Assembly (NCBI GenBank): GCA_041390305.1
Contig: JAWKQE010000001.1
Location: 310,001 to 374,000, forward strand
DNA from: JACKCR01 sp041390305
GTDB taxonomy: Bacteria > Eisenbacteria > RBG-16-71-46 > CAIMUX01
Length of the DNA: 64,000 bases
Reading direction: 5' to 3'
The first letter of the stretch is position 1. Every line of letters begins with the position of its first letter. Positions 26,733 to 35,606 of the stretch are shown here, one piece after another. Below the pieces are notes generated by a model, which was not told where the DNA came from, ran no database searches, and worked only from the letters and a program-made list of their open reading frames with translations. A program made the position numbers and the translations under genes.

Positions 26733-28046
26733 ATGAACTCTTTCTTCAGCTCCGTCTCGTCCGTCTCGCTCTGCGTTCTGGCCGCGTGCGCCGTTTCCCT
26801 CCTCGCCCCGAGCCCGGCGAGCGCCGACGCGGTGGGGCTCACTTACCAGAACGCGGGCATCGGGATCGGTAACTCGCGCGAGCTGCGCGGGATCCGGCTC
26901 AACTGGTCCGACTCACGGGTTCGGCGGGTGGACGGAATCAACCTCACCGCCTGGCGTCCTGGTTCCAACGACCGCTTCGAGATGAACGGCATCGCCTTCG
27001 GGCTCGTCGGCCCCTCGGTCGACCGGCTCCGTGGAGTCGGCGTCGGTCTGATCGGGTCCAGCGCGGACGATTCCCACGGAATCCTGATCGGCGGCCTCGG
27101 CGTCGCGGGCGGACGGATGAGTGGAATCCAGCTCGCGGGGCTGGGACTCGCCGCGGATTCCCATGTGAGCGGGATCCAGGCGGCCGGATTGGGGCTGGCG
27201 GTGGACGGTGACCTCGACGGCATCTCCGTCGCCGGTCTCGGACTCGCGGCGGACGGCGGCGCCAAGGGAATCCTCCTCGCAGGACTCGGGATGGGCGTCG
27301 ACGGCGACGTGACGGGGCTGTCCTTCGCGGGCCTGGGAATGGGGCTCGACGGTGACCTGACGGGGATCTCCGTCGCCGGCCTTGGGCTCGGCGTCGATGG
27401 GGACCTGACCGGAGTGGTCGTTTCCGGCATCGGTGCGGGAATCGGCGGGAGCCTCCGCGGCGTCACGGTTTCCGGGATCGGCGCCGGCGTGGGCGGCGAT
27501 GCTTCGGGCATTCAGGTGGCGGGAATCGGACTCGGGATCGACGGCACGAGTCGCGGGATCTCCGCAGCCGGAATCGGGATGGGCGCCGAGGAGGAGTTGA
27601 TCGGGATTCAGTTCGCCGGCCTGGGTATGGGCGCCGGAACCGGGTTCCGTGGGCTCTCCCTCGCTGGCGGAGTCATCGGCTCACCCAACCTCACCGGGAT
27701 CCCGGTAGCCGGGATCGGACTCATGGCGACGGACGAAGCGCGTGGGCTCCAGGTCGGCGGTGTGGGTGTGATCGGCGAGCGGCTCGTCGGCTGGAATGCG
27801 GGTGGGCTCGTTGTCGGAGCGCTCGAGATGCGCGGGATCGCCACGTCGGTTGGTCACGTGCGCGTGGAGCGGATGCATGGGTTCGCCGCGTCCGCCTACA
27901 ACCGGATCGACATCGCCGACGGCCTCATGATCGGGCTGGTCAACTGGAAGGAGTCTCTGCGTGGCGTTCAGATCGGACTGCTGAACTACGTGGGGGACAA
28001 TCCCACCGGCACGAAACTTCTGCCGATCGTGAACGCGCGGTTCTAG
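26733..28046 (+). CDS. Exported surface protein built of 16-residue repeats (LA_2272-like)
   Basis: A signal peptide (VSLCVLAACAVSLLAPSPAS) precedes 437 residues made mostly of about 17-18 tandem 16-residue units of the form GIxVAGLGLGVDGDLT, between residues about 85 and 350; a few units are 15 long. The end (IDIADGLMIGLVNWKESLRG, VQIGLLNYV) matches the LA_2272-type surface-repeat module first named in Leptospira. The regular spacing of small and aliphatic residues predicts a beta solenoid or sheet on the cell surface. ATG 26733 follows GGGAGG. No function is known. The unit is 48 bases, so copies can expand in frame. Confidence 0.8.
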   Translation: MNSFFSSVSSVSLCVLAACAVSLLAPSPASADAVGLTYQNAGIGIGNSRELRGIRLNWSDSRVRRVDGINLTAWRPGSNDRFEMNGIAFGLVGPSVDRLRGVGVGLIGSSADDSHGILIGGLGVAGGRMSGIQLAGLGLAADSHVSGIQAAGLGLAVDGDLDGISVAGLGLAADGGAKGILLAGLGMGVDGDVTGLSFAGLGMGLDGDLTGISVAGLGLGVDGDLTGVVVSGIGAGIGGSLRGVTVSGIGAGVGGDASGIQVAGIGLGIDGTSRGISAAGIGMGAEEELIGIQFAGLGMGAGTGFRGLSLAGGVIGSPNLTGIPVAGIGLMATDEARGLQVGGVGVIGERLVGWNAGGLVVGALEMRGIATSVGHVRVERMHGFAASAYNRIDIADGLMIGLVNWKESLRGVQIGLLNYVGDNPTGTKLLPIVNARF

Positions 28047-28199
28047 CGGGAACAGCCCCCAGGGAGCGGGCTCGGCTGCGGTGTCGTCTCGTCCCACCCA
28101 ACATGCGCGAGGCGCGAACCTCGGGCGCGCACGTCCAAGCGGCGGCGCAGACGTCCATGGCGTGCGCACCAGCGTGCGCACGCCCGAGGCGCGTTCAGA

Positions 28200-28763
28200 T
28201 CAGGCACGCTCCATGTACTTACCGGTCGAAGTATCGATCCGGATCTTTTCGCCCTGCTTGATGAAGGGCGGAACCTGGAGCTGGAGTCCCGTTTCGACCG
28301 TGACTTCCTTCGTGACGGCACCGGCCGTGTCTCCACGCGCCGCGTCATACGCCTCGGTCACCTCGAGGACGACGGTGGCGGGGAAGTCGAGATCGACGGG
28401 CATCTCGTCCTCTTCCTTCACGAGCACCTGCATCTCCATGTTCTCGAGGAGGTATGGCAGGTACGGCTCGATCATCGCCTTCGGGAGCTCGAGCTGTTCG
28501 TACGTCTCGTTGTCCATGAAGTGATAGTCGTCACCGGTCGAGTAGAGATACTGGATCTGCTTGTGACGCATCCGGACCGGATTGATCGTGGACCCTGCGT
28601 TCCACGTATTGTCGATGACCCGCCCGGTGCGGATGTTCTTCAGCTTCGCGCGGACGAACGCGCCACCCTTGCCGGGCTTCACGTGCTGGAAGTCGACGAT
28701 CTTGTAGAGGTCGTCTTTGAAGTCGATGACGAGTCCGTTGCGGATGTCCGCTGTCGTGGCCAC
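28200..28763 (-). CDS. efp: Translation elongation factor P
   Basis: The 187-residue protein shows all three EF-P domains: ATTADIRNGLVIDFKDDLYK, the acceptor loop KPGKGGAFVRAKLKN with Lys32 at the tip, NAGSTINPVRMRH, and the C-terminal EVTVETGLQLQVPPFIKQG with IDTSTGKYMERA. EF-P relieves ribosomes stalled at polyproline, relevant here because several neighbours are proline-rich. The start is GTG 28763 after GGAGGATG; the much longer upstream frame is not coding. No EpmA or other modification gene is in the window. Confidence 0.95.
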   Translation of the reverse strand: MATTADIRNGLVIDFKDDLYKIVDFQHVKPGKGGAFVRAKLKNIRTGRVIDNTWNAGSTINPVRMRHKQIQYLYSTGDDYHFMDNETYEQLELPKAMIEPYLPYLLENMEMQVLVKEEDEMPVDLDFPATVVLEVTEAYDAARGDTAGAVTKEVTVETGLQLQVPPFIKQGEKIRIDTSTGKYMERA

Positions 28764-29012
28764 TCTGGCATCCTCCGAATCGAGCGAGTGCGCTCGTTGC
28801 TCCCCGGTCGGTTGGGGAGGCCTCATGGTCGAGGTCCGGCCCCAGAGTCCCGGACGTGAGTTCCAATCGGAGACAACGACGAACGGGACCGGATCGACCG
28901 GACGGATGAAGGCACCGTCTCCCCTGGATCGGATTGACGAGCCGAAGGCAAAGAAAGAGGATCCCATCTCCGAATCGGGGTTGTCAACTTTCTCGGCTGC
29001 GGGGAACCGTTC

Positions 29013-29906
29013 TTGCCCACGCTCGCACTCCTCTTCGTCGCCCTGATCTGGGGGACCACCTTCGTCGCTGTGAAGGCGGCGTTGGCCGAGATCCAGCCTC
29101 TCCACTTCCTCTCGCTCCGGTTCACCATTGCTGCGCTGGCGTCTCTGCCGCTTCTGCGCCCGGGACCGGGCTTCCGGCGGGCCCTTCTGCTCGGGGCGCC
29201 TCTTGGAATCACGCTGGCCTGTGGCTTCGGAGCGCAGACTCTGGGACTCATGACGACGACGCCGGCCCGGTCCGGGTTCATAACTGGACTGAACGTTCTG
29301 ATGATCCCGCTCTGGGGGGCCTGGCTCCTGCGCCGTCGGCCAGGATGGCTGCCCACACTGGGGCTCCTCGTCGCGACGGCCGGCATGTGGTGCCTGACCC
29401 GGCCAGCCGCCGGCGGGTGGTCCATCGGTGACACCTGGACCATCGCGTGTGCGGTCGCCTTCGGTCTCCACGTCGTCCTCCTCTCGAAATACGGAACGAT
29501 CAGTGCTCCGGGTGCCTTCCTCTTCTCCCAAATGGCCACGACGGCCCTGATCGGCTGGGTCGGGCATTGGCTCTTCGAGTCCGGTGCCGCCACCGCCCTC
29601 GGCGCCGGCTCTGTCTCTGGCGGTCCTTCGATCTGGACTTCGGCCGCCGTCTGGAGGGCCCTGCTTCTCACCGGCGTGCTCGCGTCTCTCGTTACGACTT
29701 GGCTGCAAATGCGTTACCAACCAAGGACGAGCCCCGTGAGGGTAGCCATCATCTTTGCGACGGAACCGTTGTTCGCGGCCGTCTTCTCCATGTTGTTCTG
29801 GGGAGAGAGACTGGGAATGATCGGTTGGCTTGGCGGCGGATTGATTCTCGTGGGGATGGCCGTGGCGGAGGTCGACTCGGCCAGGGAGCCTGCCGGGGAG
29901 CCATGA
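29013..29906 (+). CDS. EamA/DMT-family transporter
   Basis: The 297-residue protein has about ten hydrophobic helices in two EamA halves: LFVALIWGTTFVAVKAAL with LHFLSLRFTIAALASLPLL in the first, and ACAVAFGLHVVLLSKYGTIS with IFATEPLFAAVFSMLFWGER in the second, the latter a diagnostic EamA motif. It should export or exchange a small metabolite such as an amino acid or nucleotide; the substrate is unknown. The start is TTG 29013, giving the usual short cytoplasmic leader. It is divergent from efp. Confidence 0.88.
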   Translation: MPTLALLFVALIWGTTFVAVKAALAEIQPLHFLSLRFTIAALASLPLLRPGPGFRRALLLGAPLGITLACGFGAQTLGLMTTTPARSGFITGLNVLMIPLWGAWLLRRRPGWLPTLGLLVATAGMWCLTRPAAGGWSIGDTWTIACAVAFGLHVVLLSKYGTISAPGAFLFSQMATTALIGWVGHWLFESGAATALGAGSVSGGPSIWTSAAVWRALLLTGVLASLVTTWLQMRYQPRTSPVRVAIIFATEPLFAAVFSMLFWGERLGMIGWLGGGLILVGMAVAEVDSAREPAGEP

Positions 29907-30499
29907 CCGAACCCGCCCAACCCCTTCGCCTGGAGCAAGCGGTCGGGCCCCGGACCGGGGCTCGGCTCGCAGCAAGTGACGGGAGCCGACGATCGGCTCG
30001 GAACAGCTGACCGAGTTTGGAGCCCGCACGGGGAAGTCCGCACTCCACCAGTGGCGATTCCCTGCCGAAGACGAGCGGGGGACCGGGCGGCCGTAGGCGG
30101 AAATCCAGACTCGCAATCGCCAGGCGAAGCGGTCAAGATGACAGGGTGAGATCCCGCGTGACGAGGACCTAGCGACGTTCCCTAGATGGGAAGGCGAATC
30201 GGCCCCGAGCGCTACCTACCGTCGGGATCACGCCAACGACGACGAGACCGCTGTTGCGGCGTAACCGAATCTCGCGGACGAGCTTCTGAGTGACAAACCC
30301 ACGAGCGGGACGGGTGTCGATCCAATCCCAGACCCCTCCCGGCTCTGCCTGTCCCTTCGATCGACCGCGGCGCCCGGCAACCCGATCTGAGTTCCAAACA
30401 GGGTGTGGCTCAGGCTACTCTCAGTGTCGAACTTGGTCTCGACGTGTCCAGGTCAACATCGTCCCTGGGGACGCCATCCAAGGAAAGGGGTACGAGCGC
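29907..30499. other. 593-bp gene-free region with hairpins
   Basis: No frame here has convincing coding character. Several stems are visible, for example CCCCGG-a-CCGGGG near 29947 and GAGCCGA-cga-TCGGCTC near 29985. No RNA family could be recognised. It precedes ilvE and may hold its leader. Confidence 0.4.
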
Positions 30500-31576
30500 A
30501 TGGAAATCGCCGTTCAAACCCGGCCGGAGAGATCCGCGGCCGCCGAGAAGGCCCTGGAGCAGAAACTGGGATTCGGCAACGTTCTCGCCGACGAGATGTT
30601 CATGATGCACTACACGGAAGGTCGCGGATGGCACGATGCCGCGATCAAGCCGTACGCACCGATCTCCCTCGATCCATCGGCCATGGTGTTCCACTACGGT
30701 CAGGAGATCTTCGAGGGACACAAAGCCTATCGATGGGACGACGGTCGCGTCGCCATGTTCCGCCCGGATCAGAACGCCGCGCGTCTCAACCGCTCCGCGG
30801 AGCGGATGATGATGCCGGCGATCCCCGAAGCCTTCCAGGTCGAGGTCGCGACTCGGCTCGTCCAGCGTCTCCAGGATTGGGTGCCGACACAGGAGGGTGC
30901 GTCCCTCTATCTGCGCCCGACCATGATCGCGACCGAGACGGGGCTGGGTGTGCGGCCGTCCAAGGAGTTCCTCTACTTCGTCATCTGTTCTCCCGTTGGT
31001 CCGTACTACCCAACCGGATTCAAGCCGGTGAAGGTGCGAGCGGAGGACAAGCATGTGCGTGCCGTCATCGGCGGTACGGGTGCCGCGAAGACCGGAGGCA
31101 ACTACGCGGCCGGTCTCTACGTACAGAGGAGCGCGTTCGAAGCAGGGTACGCCGGTGTGCTCTGGCTGGACGGCCAGGAGCACAAGTACGTGGAAGAGAT
31201 CGGCGCCATGAACTTCATGGTGGTGATGGATGGGAAGCTGGTCACGGCTCCGCTCCTCGGCTCGATCCTGCCGGGCATCACGAGAGCCTCCGTTCTCCAC
31301 ATGGCTCCGGACATGGGAGTCGAAGCGGAGGAACGGCGGATCTCGATCGACGAGGTACTCGAGGGGATCAAGTCCGGCCGCGTGACCGAAGCTTTCGGCG
31401 TCGGTACCGCTGCTGTCGTGACGCCGATCGGTACGATCGCCTACAAGGGCGAGGACTACGTCATCACCGGTGACGAAGTCGGCCCGATGGCCCAGAAGAT
31501 CCACAAGACACTCACCGACATCCAGTGGGGTCGGCAGCGGGATCCCTACGGCTGGATGAAGATCGTCGTCGAGTAA
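30500..31576 (+). CDS. ilvE: Branched-chain amino-acid aminotransferase
   Basis: The 358-residue PLP enzyme transfers amino groups between Val/Leu/Ile and 2-oxoglutarate. It matches the BCAT branch also found in mitochondria: MVFHYGQEIFEGHKAYRW, LYLRPTMIATETGLGVRPS, the PLP lysine 197 in GGTGAAKTGGNYAAG, YVEEIGAMNFM, and EAFGVGTAAVVTPIGTI. ATG 30500 follows AAGGAAAGGGG. Length is normal for the family. It is isolated from other ilv/leu genes in this window. Confidence 0.95.
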   Translation: MEIAVQTRPERSAAAEKALEQKLGFGNVLADEMFMMHYTEGRGWHDAAIKPYAPISLDPSAMVFHYGQEIFEGHKAYRWDDGRVAMFRPDQNAARLNRSAERMMMPAIPEAFQVEVATRLVQRLQDWVPTQEGASLYLRPTMIATETGLGVRPSKEFLYFVICSPVGPYYPTGFKPVKVRAEDKHVRAVIGGTGAAKTGGNYAAGLYVQRSAFEAGYAGVLWLDGQEHKYVEEIGAMNFMVVMDGKLVTAPLLGSILPGITRASVLHMAPDMGVEAEERRISIDEVLEGIKSGRVTEAFGVGTAAVVTPIGTIAYKGEDYVITGDEVGPMAQKIHKTLTDIQWGRQRDPYGWMKIVVE

Positions 31577-31705
31577 CGGACGCCGCGATTCTCGCCCTAC
31601 AACGCACTGCCTCTTTCGGAAGCGGTCACGCTGAGTGGCCGCTTTCGGTATTCTACGGCGTCTTCCAATGTCGATGCCGATACCGGATGAGAAGGAGCCG
31701 CGAGC

Positions 31706-33883
31706 ATGTGGGACTTCGTGCGAAGGTACGCACACTGGCTGCACACTCGCTGGCCGGCGGGGGGCGTCGAGCCGCTCCCCGAAGTGGGTAAGGACGGCGC
31801 GACCTCCGTGCCCGGGCTCCGGATCGTCGGTGACCTCACGGGCATACCGCTCCTCAAGTTCTCGCTCCACACGGGTACCCGTGCCGTCGCCGCGCTGGTA
31901 GAGCAGGAAGGGCTCACTCCCGCTCGGGGCGACTCCGCCATCGTCGACATCGCGATCGTGGGTGCCGGTGTCTCCGGCGTGGCGGCAGCGGTCGAGGCGG
32001 GCCGACGCGGACTCTCCTACCGGGTCTACGAATCCGCCGAGCCTTTCTCCACGGTCGTCAACTTCCCGAAGGGGAAGCCGATCTACACCTACCCCACGGA
32101 CATGACTCCGGCGGGAGAGCTCGCCGTGACGGCGGACGTGAAGGAGGCCCTTCTCGACGAGCTCGAGAGGCAGAGGGCACGCTTCGGGGTCGAGGTGACC
32201 TCGGCGCGGGTCGAGTCTGTCGAGAGGAAGGGCGATGCCTTCGAGATTCGTCTGGGTGACGGCTCGGTGCAGACCGCGCGCAAGGTGATCCTCGCGATCG
32301 GCCGGACCGGGAACTACCGGAAGCTCGGGGTGCCCGGTGAGGGCTTGGACAAGGTTTCGAACCGACTGTACGACCCGAGCGATTCCCAAGGCCGGGACGT
32401 CCTCGTCGTTGGCGGCGGCGACTCGGCGCTGGAAAGTGCCATTGCCCTGGCGAAGGCGGGCGCGCGGGTCACTCTCAGCTACCGAAAACCGAGCTTCTCT
32501 CGTCCGAAGCCCGCGAACGTCGAGCAGATCGAGGAGTTGCGGGGCGAGATCGCTCTCAGACTTCCCTCCGAAGTGCGTGAGATCCGTGAACGCGACGTCG
32601 TGCTCGTTTCGGCCGACGGGAACGCCGAGGAGGTTCCGAACGACCAAGTCTTCACGATGATCGGACGGGAGGCGCCGCTCGACTTCTTCCGCCGAAGTGG
32701 TGTGCGCGTCATCGGGGAGATGTCTCCACGCAACTGGGCGATGCTCGGAGCATTCACCGCGCTCGTGCTCTTCATCTACCTCTGGAAGGCCTGGCTCATC
32801 GGCCACACCGATGTTCTCGCTGTTGGTCGCGATTGGGGGCTCGGGCCCGAGTCACTGCTCGGCGCGTTCACGAAGGCGACGGCTGCGCCGAGTTTCTGGT
32901 TCACGTCCCTCTATACCGCGTGCATCGTGTTCTTCGGTTTCGCGCGCATGCGCCGCAGGCCGACTCCCTATGTTCGCAGGCAGACGCTGACGCTCATGGC
33001 GATCCAGGTGGTGCCTCTCTTCGTACTGCCGGAGATCGTCCTGCCCTGGATGGGGGCGAACGGTTGGATCCCGGACGCGATCCAGCAGAACCTCTTCCCG
33101 AACGGTGAGTACTGGAGGTCGCTCGGCTTCGTTCTCGCGTGGCCGCTCTTTCTCGTCAACCTGGCCTCGCCGCATCCGATGCTCTGGTGGATCGTGATCG
33201 GGCTCGTGCAGACGTTCGTGATCATCCCGCTTCTCGTTTGGCGTTGGGGAAAGGGCGCGTACTGCGGATGGATCTGCTCCTGTGGCGCACTCGCCGAGAC
33301 GATGGGGGATACGCACCGTCACAAGATGTGGCACGGTAGGGCCGCGAACCGCTGGAACATGCTCGGGCAGGTGATTCTCGCCGCTTCCGTGCTCGTCACG
33401 TTGCTCTTCATGGCGAGCTGGCATCCGGCCCTTGCCGCCCGCCTCGCGCCGCTCACGAAGTCCGCGCTCAGCACCTACAAGTTCGTCGTCGACATCCTCA
33501 TCGGTGGAGCGATCGGGGTTGGGTTCTACTTCTGGTTCTCCGGACGAGTCTGGTGCCGGTTCGCCTGTCCCCTCGCGGCACTGATGCACGTCTACGCGCG
33601 GTTCTCGCGGTTCCGCATCTTCCCGGAGAAGAAGAAATGCATCTCGTGCAACGTGTGCACGACGGTGTGTCATCAAGGGATCGACGTGATGAGCTTCGCG
33701 AACAAGGGCCTTCCGATGGAGGATCCGGAGTGCGTCCGCTGCTCGGCCTGCGTGCAGAGCTGCCCGACGGGAGTTCTCAGGTTCGGCCGGTTGGCCGCGG
33801 ACGGGACGCCGCGCTACGATTCCCTGCCCGCGTCCGCGGTCCGGATGACGGAAGGCGATCGGGCCCGGACGATCGAAGTCTGA
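31706..33883 (+). CDS. YpdA-like FAD/NAD(P) disulfide reductase fused to a membrane polyferredoxin
   Basis: Residues about 80-340 form a two-Rossmann flavoprotein: IAIVGAGVSGVAAAVEAGRR binds FAD, DVLVVGGGDSALESAIALAK binds NAD(P), and DQVFTMIGREAPLDFFRR closes it. There is no thioredoxin-reductase CxxC. This and the segment YTYPTDMTPAGEL resemble YpdA bacillithiol-disulfide reductase. Residues about 345-640 are a polytopic membrane part like NapH/CcoG with cysteine signatures YCGWICSCGALAE and VWCRFACPLAALM, followed by two [4Fe-4S] sites, CISCNVCTTVC and CVRCSACVQSCP. The fusion could link membrane electron carriers to a soluble flavin. ATG 31706 follows GAGAAGGAG. A bacilliredoxin gene lies 145 bases downstream. 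Confidence 0.88.
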   Translation: MWDFVRRYAHWLHTRWPAGGVEPLPEVGKDGATSVPGLRIVGDLTGIPLLKFSLHTGTRAVAALVEQEGLTPARGDSAIVDIAIVGAGVSGVAAAVEAGRRGLSYRVYESAEPFSTVVNFPKGKPIYTYPTDMTPAGELAVTADVKEALLDELERQRARFGVEVTSARVESVERKGDAFEIRLGDGSVQTARKVILAIGRTGNYRKLGVPGEGLDKVSNRLYDPSDSQGRDVLVVGGGDSALESAIALAKAGARVTLSYRKPSFSRPKPANVEQIEELRGEIALRLPSEVREIRERDVVLVSADGNAEEVPNDQVFTMIGREAPLDFFRRSGVRVIGEMSPRNWAMLGAFTALVLFIYLWKAWLIGHTDVLAVGRDWGLGPESLLGAFTKATAAPSFWFTSLYTACIVFFGFARMRRRPTPYVRRQTLTLMAIQVVPLFVLPEIVLPWMGANGWIPDAIQQNLFPNGEYWRSLGFVLAWPLFLVNLASPHPMLWWIVIGLVQTFVIIPLLVWRWGKGAYCGWICSCGALAETMGDTHRHKMWHGRAANRWNMLGQVILAASVLVTLLFMASWHPALAARLAPLTKSALSTYKFVVDILIGGAIGVGFYFWFSGRVWCRFACPLAALMHVYARFSRFRIFPEKKKCISCNVCTTVCHQGIDVMSFANKGLPMEDPECVRCSACVQSCPTGVLRFGRLAADGTPRYDSLPASAVRMTEGDRARTIEV

Positions 33884-34028
33884 TCCCGGCGCCGAAACCT
33901 CGGGACGCCTCACGTCGTCCCAAATGGGTTGGGCAGAGACAGGTCTGTGCGGGACGGCTGAGAGTGCGGAGCACGCCACGACAGCCGCCCCAAGACATCA
34001 CGAAACCAGGATTTGGAGGATTTCCTAC

Positions 34029-34460
34029 ATGGGCTACCCCACCGAGTTGACCGACCCGATGCGTCACGAACTGGTCCGCATAGGAGTGACGGAGCTGCGG
34101 ACGCCGGACGACGTCGACCGGGAGCTGAAGAATCAGACCGGCACGACCCTGGTGTTCGTGAACTCCGTTTGCGGCTGCGCCGCGGGGATGGCCCGCCCCG
34201 GCCTCGCTCTGTCGCTCACGAACGACGCCCGGCCCGACAAGGTGGTCACCGTGTTCGCCGGCGTGGACAAGGAGGCGACGGCCCAGGTCCGTTCCTACTT
34301 CCCGGAGTACCCGCCGAGCTCTCCGCAGGTGGCGCTCTTCAAGGACGGGCAGATGGTGCATCTGGTCCAGAGACACCAGATCGAGGGCACCTCGGCTCCG
34401 GAAGTGGCGTCGAAGCTCGTCTCCGCCTACGAAGAGCACTGCGAGAACAAGGCCAGCTGA
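34029..34460 (+). CDS. BrxA/BrxB-family bacilliredoxin
   Basis: The 143-residue protein has the YphP/YqiW thioredoxin-like pattern, with the active-site C48-G-C50 in FVNSVCGCAAGMARPGL, then TVFAGVDKEATAQVRSYF, SSPQVALFKDGQMVHLVQRH and a short C-terminal helix. Bacilliredoxins remove bacillithiol from proteins; the resulting disulfide is reduced by YpdA, whose likely homologue is the preceding gene. ATG 34029 follows TTGGAGGATTT. Length and motif match the family. Confidence 0.93.
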   Translation: MGYPTELTDPMRHELVRIGVTELRTPDDVDRELKNQTGTTLVFVNSVCGCAAGMARPGLALSLTNDARPDKVVTVFAGVDKEATAQVRSYFPEYPPSSPQVALFKDGQMVHLVQRHQIEGTSAPEVASKLVSAYEEHCENKAS

Positions 34461-34682
34461 ATCACGGGCGAGCCGGATCTCGACGAGTCCCCGTTGCGAC
34501 AGCTCTGCGATCGCTTCTGCGCGTCACGGACGGTGGTGCGCAGGCGAGGAGTCAAAACAGCGTTCAGACGGTGTTCGGGGGACCTGTCGTTCGTTCTGAA
34601 TCGGATACAAAGAAGCACGACACCTGAGAAGACGTCGTGAGGAGGGGATCGCTCGGTAGGACCGAGCTAGGGGAGCCGGGCG

Positions 34683-34704
34683 GCTCCGGCTCAGGAGCCG
34701 GAGC
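34683..34704 (-). terminator. Hairpin overlapping the stop codon of the small basic gene
   Basis: GCTCCGGC-tcagga-GCCGGAGC, an eight-base perfect stem; its loop contains the TGA of the 40-residue gene (tca on the plus strand). No T run follows. Confidence 0.4.
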
Positions 34705-34813
34705 TGTCCTTCTTGGAAGCCGCGATCGCCTCGCGGATCCTCTCCTTGAGGCGCTTCTTGCGCCGAGCCCGGCGGCGGCGGAGTTCGCGCTGACGCTCAC
34801 CCATCTGTGACAT
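34691..34813 (-). CDS. 40-residue arginine/lysine-rich protein
   Basis: ATG 34813 follows AAAAGGAGC and opens a short frame beginning MSQMGERQRELRRRRARRKK and continuing with KERIREAIAASKKD. The product is very basic and mostly helical, like small basic proteins found near ribosomal or stress genes in several phyla. A real Shine-Dalgarno and a stop embedded in a hairpin support it, but it is too short for homology by eye. Start codon ATG 34801 (MGERQ) is an alternative. Confidence 0.5.
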   Translation of the reverse strand: MSQMGERQRELRRRRARRKKRLKERIREAIAASKKDSSGS

Positions 34814-35261
34814 TGCTCCTTTTCTCGGGTCTGTCCTGTGGAACCAGTTCGGTTCCGAACCGTCCGCGCATTATAGGGAAACCGAAGCTGTCCGTCCAAC
34901 GATTGGAACGGGTGCCGGCAGCCGAGGACGGTTCCTCGCGGCGGTACCTCGGGACGGTACGCCGGGACGGTTTCTCGGGACGGGACCGGCGGCGCCGGGT
35001 GGGGCCGGTGGGTTGTCGGGTTTCGAGGCCGGCGAGTTGCCGTGTCGGGTGGACGGGATGCGAGATTTGGGACTGCTGTTCTCTCTATCGGAAGTCGGGT
35101 CGAACGGTGAGAGGCCTCCGTTCGCATCGTAAACACGGATTGACGAAACTGGAGCGATGGAGTGACAATGCCGCATCTGTCATCGACGGAATGCCGCACT
35201 CCGTCCTCTCAATTCGGGGCATATCAGCATTGCAATGCATGCAAGTAGCCGGGAGGGCTCA
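34814..35261. other. 448-bp intergenic region
   Basis: No gene is supported. The right part (35140-35260) is less GC-rich and should hold the promoter of the PEP-CTERM gene. GGGAGGG at 35251-35257 is its ribosome binding site. Confidence 0.4.
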
Positions 35262-35573
35262 GTGAGACTCCACGCCTTTATCGTATTCTGCGCGGGGCTT
35301 TGCCTCGCGGTGTGAACATCCGCAGGACCACTGATTCTGAGTTCCGAGCCGGGGATGGTCGTCCCCACGGAGCCGACAGTGGATCCGTTGATTCTCGACA
35401 CGGTGCCGGTCGAGCAGTCGACCGAGGCAACCACGTTCGATCTCGGTGTGTCCGCGAGCCGGAACTTCGAGCCGATCCGGGTCAAGGACAGCGTGGCCTC
35501 GCCTGTTCCCGAGCCGGCGACTCTGTTGCTCCTGGGTGCTGGTCTGGCGGCTGCACGCCGTCGTCGCGCCTAG
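35262..35573 (+). pseudogene. Short PEP-CTERM protein gene interrupted by an in-frame TGA
   Basis: GTG 35262, eight bases after GGGAGGG, starts a signal peptide MRLHAFIVFCAGLCLAV. The next codon is TGA (35313-35315), and the same frame then continues TSAGPLILSSEPGMVVPTEP for 86 codons. It ends in the sorting signal VPEPATLLLLGAGLAAA plus a basic tail, the classical PEP-CTERM motif processed by an exosortase. Without the stop this would be a normal exported protein of about 103 residues. A start at 35355 would give the tail without a signal peptide. A point mutation, a sequencing error or readthrough are all possible. No exosortase lies in the window. Confidence 0.7.
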
Positions 35574-35606
35574 CCGAACTCGGCACTCTTCGTTCACACT
35601 GGAGGC

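Noticed and set aside
28200..30116. 638-codon minus-strand frame that includes EF-P.
   Set aside because: Only the last 187 codons match EF-P; the upstream part is antisense to the EamA gene and has no domain.
30375..30390. GCCCGGCAACC upstream of ilvE looks like a SAM riboswitch core.
   Set aside because: The surrounding helices and the other conserved SAM-I/IV segments are absent, and ilvE is not a usual target.
35210..35245. GGGCATATCAGCATTGCA before the PEP-CTERM gene resembles a sigma-54 promoter.
   Set aside because: The GG-to-GC spacing is two bases too long for sigma-54.
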